Of a stretch of DNA of 64,000 nucleotides, positions 45,501-56,986 are shown one piece after another. Source of the stretch: Salvia splendens (Eukaryota; Streptophyta; Magnoliopsida; Lamiales; Lamiaceae); the NCBI RefSeq assembly GCF_004379255.2, contig NC_056045.1, positions 11,125,593-11,189,592 of the forward strand. Reading direction: 5' to 3'. The notes under the pieces are model-generated. The model saw only the letters and a list, made by a program, of their open reading frames with translations. It had not been told where the DNA came from and did not search any database. Positions within the stretch are counted from its first letter, which is position 1; the number at the start of each line of letters is the position of its first letter. A program made the position numbers and the translations under genes.

Positions 45501-48500
45501 TTTAACTTTCACAAGTGATATTTGAACTTGTGTGCACAGTTGGATTACATGAAAATGTCATTCCCTGCTTGAAGCTATCAACGTAGTGGCTAATATACCT
45601 CAGAAATAGTGTTATTATTCAGGATTGCTAGGTGATAAGCAGTCTAAAATTGGCTTTAGATTAGCTGTAATACGACAAGGTCAACTTTTATGCTAGACCT
45701 TTGTTATCTATATATTCAAAATAGTAAGATTATTCTTTTATTTCTCATATTGCGTTTATTTCATTCGTCAATTTGTAGCATGTTTAACGAATTATTTTGC
45801 GGAACATTGTTTTCCCTGGAAGAAATTGTTAAATATCTGCTCATGTTTGTTTTTGCGAGTTCCCATCATGAAGATAGAAGTTAATAATCAGTAAATAATA
45901 AATTGTTAAAACTGTCACCGCTGTATCAGCTGGCTATTATTTATGTTGAGAAGACATGTAAAAGACTTTCTATGATTTCTTGGAGAATACTTATTTGTAA
46001 CTTTTGCAATTTATATAAAATGCGTAGAAAAAATTAATGGAGAAACATGAGTTTAGAACTGTAAGAAGTGGCTTATATATATGTAGAATACAAACATATT
46101 GGAATTGACCATTCCATTAAAGATCTGGCACGATTTGATCTTACACAAAAAAACCTTATGTGAGATTGGGAAATAAGATCCTGTAATACTATTGAATATT
46201 AATACTCCCTCCGTCCGCAAATAGGAGTCCCATTTCATTCCGGCACGAGTTTTAAGAAATGTTAAGAAAAGTGGGTGGAAGAAAGTCAGTGGAATAGGGT
46301 CCCACTTGTAAGTATTAGTTTTAAATAATATATGAGTGGAATGAGTTGGTGGAATGTGGGGCCTCTTTACCATTTATGGTAATTATGAACCGGGACTCCT
46401 ATTCGCGGATGGAGGGAGTAACACTTTAGTTTGAAATGCTTTGAAATGGTCCAACTTTTGTGTCAAAAGAATTACTGTTGATATTCAAAATATTGCTTTG
46501 ATCTTTCTGGTTCGTGGATATTTTCTGTAAGACCTACGTAAAATGCTCTACCTTTCACTACTTTTGTAGTTTTGAAATACAAAGCTAACACCATGAAGAG
46601 AAGATAGTAGAAACTCTCTAGTTAAGCTATTGACTACACGTAACAACAATGTTTGCTGCTTTCATATAGTAGAGATTTAACTTGTACTCGTAGTATTCTC
46701 ATCATTGCCATGTCATGACTTTCATGACTTGCAGCTACTCTCGTATGTATAAAGATGTTCGAGCTGCAGTTGATCTGTGCCATCGTGATGGGACATTGAA
46801 AAAGATGGTTGCAAAAGATCCCCAAAGGTAATTACAAGGTCTTCAATTTTTCTTTGCAAGTGCAGAGTAGCAATTGGTTTGTTTTTCTGTCGAACCATAT
46901 GCATGGGAAAGAATGTCGAACTGAATATTTCATACAGTCCCGAGGTTTCCTCTTTCACACACATTCCTTTCATGTATTTTTTCTATTATTTTACCATCTA
47001 AAAACATCTGATAGTAAATGCATGCACGAAACTGGTAATATTGCCTGCTTAACCTCTAGTAGCATTGAGGGAAGAAACAATATATATTCTACTATTTAAT
47101 CGTTGAAAACATTAAACGTGGTGAGCCTCTCATGTGGTCTTCTATCTAGTGTTAAAGTAGTGCAAAGCCATGCTCAGGCCCCAACGGCCCTGTTGTTAAC
47201 TACCTTTTAATTTATGCCATATCATTTTTATCATCGCATTCATATCTGCATCTGTTGTGAATTGTGATGTTGCAGCTGTGGATCTTTTTGTTTCTAGTGC
47301 AAATGGATTTTTCGGAACTAAAACCACTATTATCTTTTTAAAATTTTCATTTTTTTGTTATCTTTTTTATTTTTCTCTAGAGGTTTGACTTTCGTCTATC
47401 TTGATTCTTGGTGTGCCTTATACTCATCTAGAACAGCACAAAATTATTCCCGAGTTTTACAAACTGTCATTTTTTTATTGTAGACAAACTACGTATAAAA
47501 CTTTTCTCCAATAGAGCATGTCGTCATTATATAGAATAATCCATCTCATTTGCGCATACTTCGCTTCGCCTATCATGAGTCTTGGTTTGCCTTATATACT
47601 TATCTTGAAAAGGACAAAGGTCTCCCGAGTTTTTCAAAATGTAATTAATTTTATTGTAGAGAAACTATAAAACTCTTCTCTGAGAGAGCAAGCCGTCCAT
47701 ATATATATATAGCATAATCCATCTCAATTTTGCATAATATATAGCATAATCCATCTCAATATCTACATTTCTCAAATTGGTGTTAACTTTTATCAGTTTC
47801 TTTGTAGAAATTGCTATGGAGAATCTCTCTCTGGCTCCCATAGATTTCATTGGTATAATATAAAGATTTAAACTGTGACTATAATACCACCGTTATATAG
47901 ACAGATCCATGTGAACCATATAAATTTCAGTATTATTGAATTGCTATGAAAAGGAAGCACTCCCTGTCCCCAAAAAGTAGTCCTCTTTTGCCATTTTGGT
48001 CAGTCAGTCCACCAAAATTAGTCCAATTCTATTTTTGCAAAATTTTCACCACATAACACTATTAATGATGCAGGCCCCACTATCTACTAATACTATTTTA
48101 ACTACAATTTCTCTTTCTCCTCATTCCCAAATTCTCTATTTATAGGAGACGAGGGGAGTGTAAAATAATAATTCCAAAATGTAATATCCAAACCCAGATA
48201 ATTAATTGATAAGTAAAAAGCATTTCTCGAACTAGATTCAGGGTCAGATACAATTATATGGATCTGGTTGATATATAAGAGCTTACAAAGCATTTCGTTG
48301 CTAGAGATTTTAATGCCTTGGTTCATGAATTACATTTAAACAAATAAATATTAATAATTCCTTAGTTGCATCTTCAGTTGTTTTAGGATGTATTTTCCGT
48401 TACGTCTTGCAACAACATAAAAGTTAATTTTTCTTGATTCTTGAGTTTTTCATTATTTAAACTTCATTACTGCATGATATACAGATGCAGTGTGGAGGTT

Positions 48501-51500
48501 GTTCATTTGTAGATGGAGATTTTAATGCAGGGTGACAGTGGCTATATTTTAGATTCTCTTCTCAACGCATATTTTAACCGACACAAGGCTAGTAATTGTT
48601 TGTAAAGGCTGAGTGTAATGAATTCAGATGTCTTGATCTAGGAATGTCAATTACCATGAATGGCGTCATGGTTATTGAAAATAAACATCTTTTGTCACTT
48701 CTGATGAAAGAGTAGTAAATGCTTTGTAATACAAAGTTAATAACGTTTCAGTTTCAGATGACCAAATCCATTCATATTACTTCTGACCAAATGCACGTAT
48801 CATTTTTTGGTTAGATAGTCATAGTTTGACAGCTATGTTTTCAGCTCTTTTCAGTTTACCTTGTTAGGCCTTTTGTCAATTTACATTGACAAACTATCTC
48901 ATAAGTTCTTCTCTAGTTACCCTGTTGATGCTTGTGTGAGGTTACATTACATTTTTGTGATCATGCAAAGGTTCATATTTTACATCACTGCTGTTCTCTT
49001 ATTTTGCAGTGCAACATTAGTTAGTGATTATTTAAATCTTAACATTGAAATCATGCTTATCTACTCAGATATATCAACGAAGACTCCTCAATAGTTCCCA
49101 TGCTAAAGATGCTTAGAGATTCTGGCCGTGCTACCTTTCTGGTGACAAACAGGTAAAAGAATCCTGTGGTTTAGAATATGTTAAGGAGACTAATCATGAA
49201 TGTCTTATGAAAAATATATGTTATAGTGCTCTGCGCTCCAGTGGATGAAATGGTTCACCAGACTTACTGCTTGACTAAAATGCCTCAGTACTTATACTAT
49301 AATATATTTATGCAGTATATCAGGTATTATTTTGTACAAACTTATGCTATATTCATCATACAAGTTATTTATGTCATTTAGGCCCATCTCAAGGATCTCC
49401 TTAACCCTTCATGATGCTTAATGGGAAAGTTTACAGTTGTAGGATGAGAGAGTTCTGCTTACAGTAATTGCAATAAATATTAACGATATGTGATAGTATT
49501 GATGGGTTACGTCTTTATATGTCAAATACTTGGAATTTCTGCTAAAATAAGTACTGCCTTTTTAATCTTGTACAGATTTTAGAATACTAGGATCTATTCT
49601 CTATCATCCATAACAAGTGTGTGTTGAGACTGATTCTGACATGAATTTATATCATGGTGATGTCTGACTAAAAACGATTCTTTTATTCTGCAGCTTATGG
49701 GATTATACAAATATTGTGATGAACTTCCTCTGTGGACCAAGATCAGCGGATGATTGCTCCGTTCTGAATTTTGATTGGCTTCAGTATTTTGATGTTGTTA
49801 TTACTGGGAGGTTGGAAGCTTTCCTTTCTTCTTAGAAAGTTCTAATATGATCACTACTGCATCACCAACTTTTAGCAACCTGTGCTGAAATTTCATATTT
49901 ACACTTTTAACCATCTTTAGATGACTTGATGTTGTTATTTAAGGTGTCATGAATCGGTGTTTGTTTGTGGATAGGATGTATTGAGCTAACTTCTATGTCT
50001 TTCTTGAAGTCTGTGCTCTATCATCACACAGTTCTTTTTACCAGAGAATTATAGTTAATTAGAGTGCACATTATATATGTTATTGGTCATAGTCCATGGC
50101 TTAATCATGTGCTGAAGCCTCTGATGATGGATAAATGAGCTGAAAGTTCTCTTGGCTACCTTGTGATAACTTCTGACATTACATGTTATTACTTATTTCC
50201 AACAGTGCGAAACCAAGTTTTTTCCATGATGAAAACCGTGCCAGTCTTTTTGAAGTTGACCCAGAGTCGGGTATGCTTCTTAATACAGATAATGGAACTC
50301 CTATGCCTCAGGTTAGTGTACATTTTTATAATCTTATGAAACAGATCATTGTGCGCGACTCCTGCACAAGGCTGATTGACATTACTTTTATTGACTAACC
50401 AGGTAGATTCTTCTCTAAGGTTGCCACTAAAGATCCTTGATAAAAGCTGTCAAGTTTTCCAGGTAACCCTGTTCAGTAAGCTACTGTTGCCCTCTTGTGA
50501 AAGATGAAAAGAATCACCAGCAGTTTATCTCTATATTGATATCCTTCAGTTCTGCTCACTAATTTTCCGGAGTTACACTTTCAGGGAGGAAATGTTGGCC
50601 ACCTGCATAAATTGCTGTCCATAGAGTCAAGCTCCCAGGTACTCCATTCAGTATGGATGTCCACATTTTTAGGTCATGTCAATTTTAATCTCTTTATAGG
50701 TCAACAGAGTCAAGCTCCATTGAGAAATCACCAGTGGGCACTGGGCATACTAGTGCTTGAGATATGCATGGACCATTATACTTTTTTGGAAATTGTGGCT
50801 TACAAAACTATGCCACCTGTTCCTAATATGAGATAGACACTGGATCATATGATCCTAATAATACCTGAAAAACTGGTTTTCAGTTCAGGTCGTTTCTTTA
50901 TTAGACAAATTAGTACATTCTGAAAGTTGCTAGTAGTTTTTCATTCTCCATTTGTTCCTCACTCTTTTAAACTGATAGTAGTCCTTTCTCATTGATACTG
51001 TATGAGGAATGGTACCTTTATTAGTAGTCTTCATTCGCCCATTGATACTGTGTATGGAGGAAAGATAATTTTTTCCATTGTGGAGCTCGGGTTTTCTGTG
51101 GTTTTGATTTGTTAGAATATTTCAACAAGGTACATCTTATATTTTAGGTACTTTATGTTGGAGATCATATATATGGAGACATTCTGCGGAGTAAAAAAGT
51201 TCTCGGTATAACATCTATCATCTCCTTCATTTTCATGATAAGTGCGGGTTCTGTATTCATTGACTGCAATACATTTGCTTAATCTTGAATACTTGGTTCA
51301 TTCGGAAGGGATAACATTATAATTGATTTATGTTCGACTAACAACATTAGGTTTGAATCGTGCAAGTAATGCTATCTATTTTTTGTGATGTGAAGAGTTG
51401 TTCTAGAGGTAAATCTCTAGAATATTTTCATGAGATATTTTTCACCAAAAAATTATCTAGTTAAGACTACTTCATTTTCTCCTCAAGAAAGTGCTAGCCT

Positions 51501-53989
51501 ATGATTGGTTTTATTAGCCTGAAGTGAAAAAATAAATTCATGTGTTCAGATCTAAATTGTAATAAGAGTATTGTGATAAGTAGTATATATCTCCACTATT
51601 TAGCTTCATTAACCTCAGATGAGTTTGTTTTTTGTTTAAATAAGAAGCACATAAGTTAAAGATGCTGTTGTATCAAGTTATTTTCTGATGTTTGATTCAG
51701 GAATGTTAATATTTTGTAGGATGGAGAACAATGCTTGTTGTTCCAGAGCTTGAGAAGGAAGTAGAACTTCTCTGGACATTAAGAGAAACTCGCAAGGTAT
51801 ATATAATAATCTACGGGTTTTGGCATATCTTAGAGCTTCCGTAATTTCTTGAGGGATTTGCTAACCACTATGTGTTGTGGATGGGTATAAATGCTGGGAT
51901 TTTTTCTACTTTGGGGAAGATCTACGAAAAGGTTCCCAAATGGGGAACTTTTTATTTATTTACAAAATCAAGAAAAAACGCACACAAGAGTGCGTTTTTA
52001 AAAACACCACGTTTGAGAAACGCATACAATGCATGTAACATTTATCAAAACTTGAGAATAATTTAATACCAAGACCAAACATACCTCAATTCGTGACAAA
52101 ATCTTCAAGATAGTGTGCGTTTGGTCTGTTCAGACAGAATTGGGAGGGGCTGCATTCATTCCGCAATTTTGTAAATAAAAATAGGCCTTCATTTTGGGAA
52201 CCTTTTTCACATAGATCTTCCAAAGTAGAAAAATTTTATATATGCCTTGCCTATTTTTTGAGATTGTCCATCTTTATATATGAAAGATTGGTGGGGTAAT
52301 GCTCAATGTTCTCTCTCAGTCAGTAGACCCTTTAAGTTACAAAGATTGTCTCACATTTCGGAGACCATCTTTTAGTAATTCAATTCTTATATAACTACCA
52401 GAGAAAGGTTTTTGTTTCATTTCTCGTTTGGTGGGGTAATGCTTAACGTTCATTTATTGAAGAAACAATTAGTGAGAAACTGATGATGATGATGGCATTA
52501 TTCTTTATTTGCTTCATTTCTCTAAGCTTCAAATGCTGTGAGAAACTGACCGCTGAATATTTTGATGTTTCTTTCTTCTACCTTTGTTGTGTCTGTGATC
52601 ATAGACTATATTAACTTGGCCCTTGATTCCGTACATTTATACCTTCATGTTAATTCTCTTTAGGAACTTCAGTTGTTGAGGTATAAGCGTGACCATATAG
52701 AGGACCAAATTCATCATCTGAAGTGGTCTCTCAGGTACTTCTTGGCTCTGTTCCTTCTCATTTTCGAGTTTCAAGCCACTAATATTATGTGTCTGGAATT
52801 GGCGTTGAAGCATACATACTGCTCAGCTGGTGATAGAAAAGAATCCAGGATCAGTCTTACAAGAATTCTTCCTGCCCAGCTGATAAAACTGTTTCTACAA
52901 AATATAATCTCCCGCCCTTAAAAAAATGAAAATTCGATGCGTATATTAATTCTTTCTTATGGGCTCTGGACACTAACACTAAGTTGGATTGCATGGTTTA
53001 ACAAAATAGGGACTAAACTGCTGCGTGTGCCACCTAAATTTACCCTGGTGATGATAATCCCCGTTCTGCATGTCGCTAGCAATAGGACTCCTTACTGCAG
53101 TGCCATACCACCCATCCTATTCAAAATATTACTCAATTTAACAAGCTTGTTGTCTATTCTTATGGTTTCAGTTGTAGAATCAAATAAACGTGCACAGCAT
53201 TTCGAACTTCTATTAAGAACCTTTTTCCCATGCTCTTTGATCAGGTTTGATGGCATGAACTCTGTCAATAATGAAGAGCTACTTTCTGAGCTAAATAAAT
53301 TGGAGGTTAGTACTGCTGAGACAATTTTATTAAAATCAATATACTCAGACAAGTAAATTAGTTATGTGGAGGCGTCCTATGCTTCTAAACTGACATATTG
53401 TAATAACCAACTGAAATGCAATAGCTTGCTGATTTACACTTTCACTTATTTTAAGCTATATCATCTTCTATGAAATGTTGAAGAGTTAATTGGAAGTGTT
53501 TTGTATGCTCAATCAACTTCGAATGATCTCTTATGAACAGTGTGAGCAGGAGGGAGCACGGCTGAGTCATCAAGAAGCGCAACGAGAATGTCATCAGAAG
53601 GTAAGACGTGATAACTAAGAAGCATAAATAAGAATCATAGCAAACCACCAGTAAAGTGCTTAATCAATAAATAAGAATCATAGCAAACCACCACCAAAGT
53701 GCTTAATCAATTGATCGACATGTCTCAGTTCCACAAGGTATGGGGACAGCTGATGAAGACCGGATATCAAAATTCTCGCTTTGCTCATCAGGTGAGTCTT
53801 ACATCTTTTAAAACTATGCCTAGATTACAAAAGATGGTTGGTATTCACTCGGTAACGCTTGTTCAGGTGGAGAGATTCGCTTGCCTGTATACCGGCCAAG
53901 TTAGTAATTTGAGCCTCTATTCACCGGACAAGTACTATAGACCAAGTGAAGATTTCATGCCTCATGAGTTCGATATCCTCTCCCTCTGA
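42524..53989 (+). CDS. HAD-superfamily 5'-nucleotidase (purine type), 17 exons, 591 aa
   Basis: Hydrolyses nucleoside 5'-monophosphates (IMP/GMP-type family, PF05761). Exons: 42524-42674, 44266-44570, 44859-44936, 45068-45282, 46735-46827, 49069-49152, 49694-49810, 50206-50311, 50403-50462, 50585-50638, 51148-51205, 51720-51796, 52664-52734, 53245-53305, 53541-53600, 53729-53791, 53867-53989; all borders GT..AG and in phase. HAD motif I is GFDMDYTLAQY with Asp118 and Asp120; motif II FLVTNS is at 304-309; the C-terminal acidic motif GDHIYGD has Asp427 and Asp432. All catalytic residues are present. The first 50 residues are rich in Arg, Ser and Phe without acids, like a chloroplast or mitochondrial leader; this is an inference. 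An internal start at Met64 would give a cytosolic form. A coiled, charged region follows the hydrolase core (about 470-540). Introns hold several repeats. Confidence 0.93.
46203..46420. mobile_element. Stowaway MITE in intron 4 of the nucleotidase gene
   Basis: Ends tactccctccgtccgcaaat and attcgcggatggagggagta, and inner arms pairing aggagtccca/ggactcct. 218 bp. Well-kept ends indicate a young copy. Confidence 0.85.
47395..47765. repeat. Diverged tandem duplication in intron 5
   Basis: 47395-47545 and 47565-47715 share the order cttggtgtgccttatact / cttggtttgccttatata, cccgagtttt, attgtaga.aaact and aaaacttttct / aaaactcttct. A short word, agcataatccatctcaat, is repeated at 47711 and 47742. 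The two long copies are roughly 75 percent alike by eye. Confidence 0.6.
47957..48190. mobile_element. Decayed Stowaway-like sequence in intron 5
   Basis: Contains cactccctgtccccaaaaagtagtcc followed by ccaccaaaattagtccaatt. A similar piece lies in intron 1 at about 44015-44080 (ccaccaaaattagaccaatt). Right ends are not recognisable. Confidence 0.4.
51901..52233. mobile_element. Fold-back MITE in intron 12 of the nucleotidase gene
   Basis: The left arm 51901-51968 (ttctactttggggaagatct ... ttatttacaaaat) pairs with the right arm 52165-52233 (attttgtaaataaaa ... agatcttccaaagtagaa). The loop holds a smaller hairpin, aaaacgcac/gtgcgtttt, at 51975-52001. In the pre-mRNA this would form a long stem. 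Confidence 0.75.
53626..53710. repeat. 42-bp tandem duplication just before exon 16
   Basis: aaataagaatcatagcaaac ... aagtgcttaatcaa occurs twice in a row and ends about 18 bp before the acceptor at 53727-53728. It therefore duplicates the likely branch-point region. Confidence 0.85.
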
Positions 53990-54774
53990 AGATATGAGCA
54001 ACAAGGAATCGACTTGTGTGAAGGTAGCGGCCGTTTAGACTATTCACCCCATAGAAGTTGTGAATCATTTTCTAGGTCCCCAATTTCATAAACTCTTCAC
54101 TTTTGTGTCGATAAGAAAAAGTTTTAAACTGCGACGCTGGACTACAGTGTTGACAGAGGAATGTAATAGAGTGTTGGCTCAAGGCTGAAATATAACTGTA
54201 TTATGCTTTAAGAAAAGGTAAATGGGTTAGCAATTTTATGCATTGAAAACACCATCCAGGTGATTTTGCTTATCATGATGCTAGAAATTCTCATTTGATC
54301 CATGTCTTTTGATTTTGTAACTAGTAGTCGCAACTTAATTTAGAGTAGATATCAAAATGAGTCCTTTATATTTGCTCGAATGTTTTTTTGGTTTTGTACA
54401 TTAAATGTGACTAAACAACACTAAAAAAACTACGATACTTAATACTCGCCTCCTTCAAAATATTGAATATAAATCAAAACATACTAGCTCATATACTATG
54501 GTTTTGATGGAATTATTGAATATAAATCAAAACATATCATTAAGACTATTTTTTTTCGATAAATATAGAATTGGCTAGCTGTAAGCCTGTAAACATGACT
54601 TTTAAAGCTTCGAGCATACGGGCCCATTTTTTGTTTTACCCAAGTCCTCTGAAAATTGAAATGTCGGGATCGGCCCAGGCCCAGTATGTAAAAGCCACTA
54701 TTTAACAATTTTAATATTGTCATTTAAGATCTATCTAGCATATGTATTTCCTTTTTTTACATCATAAAAATAGT
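53990..54774. other. 3' flank of the nucleotidase gene
   Basis: About 250 bp of probable 3' UTR, then AT-rich sequence. ttgaatataaatcaaaacata is present twice (54463, 54514). No gene seen. Confidence 0.45.
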
Positions 54775-56896
54775 TTTGTTTCTAACCACCCAAAAAATTT
54801 ATACTCCCTCAGAACGGAGTTAAAAAATGAATATTAGTGTGTTAAGTAGATAGATAAAAAAAAAAATAAGAGAGAGAAAAAAGTAGATTGAATGGATAAG
54901 GTAAAGAGAATAAAATAAGAGTAAATAAAGTAATAGTGAGAAAAAATGTTTATTATTTGTATATAGAAATGATTCAATTATAAGGAACTTCCCAAAATAA
55001 AAATAAAAAAATGACCCAACTATGATGGAATGAAGGGAATGAAGGGAGTATTCAGTAAATTTTTCTTTCATTTCACTAACCTTATCTTTAATCAATTTTC
55101 TCTCTTTACTACTACAATTGATTTTTCATGGATAATGTAGGTTTTTACTGGAAGAGGAGCAGAAAAAGAAGGTAGTGAGTGATATGTAAGAATGCAGGAA
55201 TAAATAGTGTTGTTTCTAACCACCCAAAAAATTTATACTCCCTCAGAACGGAGTTAAAAAATGAATATTAGTGTGTTAAGTAGATAGATAAAAAAAATAA
55301 GAGAGAGAAAAAAATAGATTGAATGGATAAGGTAAAGAGAATAAAATAAGAGTAAATAAAGTATTAGTGAGAAAAAATGTTTATTATTTGTATATGGAAA
55401 TGATTCAATTATGAGGGAACTTCCCAAAATAAAAATAAAAAAATGACCCAACTATGATGGAATGAAGGGAGTATTCAATAAATTTTTCTTTCATTTCACT
55501 AACCTTATCTTTAATCAATTTTCTCTCTTTACTACTACAATTGATTTTTCATGGATAATGTAGGTTTTTACTGGAAGAGGAGCAGAAAAAGAAGGTAGTG
55601 AGTGATATGTAAGAATGCAGGAATAAATAGTGTTGTTTCTAACCACCCAAAAAATTTATACTCCCTCAGAACGGAGTTAAAAAATGAATATTAGTGTGTT
55701 AAGTAGATAGATAAAAAAATAAGAGAGAGAAAAAAATAGATTGAATGGATAAGGTAAAGAGAATAAAATAAGAGTAAATAAAGTATTAGTGAGAAAAAAT
55801 GTTTATTATTTGTATATGGAAATGATTCAATTATGAGGGAACTTCCCAAAATAAAAATAAAAAAATGACCCAACTATGATGGAATGAAGGGAGTATTCAA
55901 TAAATTTTTCTTTCATTTCACTAACCTTATCTTTAATCAATTTTCTCTCTTTACTACTACAATTGATTTTTCATGGATAATGTAGGTTTTTACTGGAAGA
56001 GGAGCAGAAAAAGAAGGTAGTGAGTGATATGTAAGAATGCAGGAATAAATAGTGTTGTTTCTAACCACCCAAAAAATTTATACTCCCTCAGAACGGAGTT
56101 AAAAAATGAATATTAGTGTGTTAAGTAGATAGATAAAAAAAATAAGAGAGAGAAAAAAATAGATTGAATGGATAAGGTAAAGAGAATAAAATAAGAGTAA
56201 ATAAAGTATTAGTGAGAAAAAATGTTTATTATTTGTATATGGAAATGATTCAATTATGAGGGAACTTCCCAAAATAAAAATAAAAAAATGACCCAACTAT
56301 GATGGAATGAAGGGAGTATTCAATAAATTTTTCTTTCATTTCACTAACCTTATCTTTAATCAATTTTCTCTCTTTACTACTACAATTGATTTTTCATGGA
56401 TAATGTAGGTTTTTACTGGAAGAGGAGCAGAAAAAGAAGGTAGTGAGTGATATGTAAGAATGCAGGAATAAATAGTGTTGTTTCTAACCACCCAAAAAAT
56501 TTATACTCCCTCAGAACGGAGTTAAAAAATGAATATTAGTGTGTTAAGTAGATAGATAAAAAAAATAAGAGAGAGAAAAAAATAGATTGAATGGATAAGG
56601 TAAAGAGAATAAAATAAGAGTAAATAAAGTATTAGTGAGAAAAAATGTTTATTATTTGTATATGGAAATGATTCAATTATGAGGGAACTTCCCAAAATAA
56701 AAATAAAAAAATGACCCAACTATGATGGAATGAAGGGAGTATTCAATAAATTTTTCTTTCATTTCACTAACCTTATCTTTAATCAATTTTCTCTCTTTAC
56801 TACTACAATTGATTTTTCATGGATAATGTAGGTTTTTACTGGAAGAGGAGCAGAAAAAGAAGGTAGTGAGTGATATGTAAGAATGCAGGAATAAAT
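54775..56896. repeat. Five-copy tandem array, unit about 423 bp, each containing a MITE
   Basis: Units begin (tctaaccacccaaaaaa) at 54781, 55215, 55638, 56060 and 56483, so the periods are 434, 423, 422 and 423. Each unit holds a MITE-like part (tactccctcagaacggag ... gatggaatgaagggagta) followed by about 160 bp that ends gaatgcaggaataaatagtg. Copies 2-5 are nearly identical by eye, mostly differing in A-run length. Copy 1 has more changes, including an extra gaatgaaggg. Identical 60-65-codon frames on the minus strand are by-products of the repeat. Confidence 0.93.
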
Positions 56897-56986
56897 TGGC
56901 TTATGTACAACAGAGCATAACTATTAACAGGTTCTATCCTACACTAACAATCTCTCACACACTCATTGAGGAAGGATTACCCACCA

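Noticed and set aside
54820..56719. Five near-identical minus-strand frames of 60-91 codons with a hydrophobic translation
   Set aside because: They are produced by the tandem MITE-bearing repeat; no start context, homology or independent conservation supports a membrane-peptide family.
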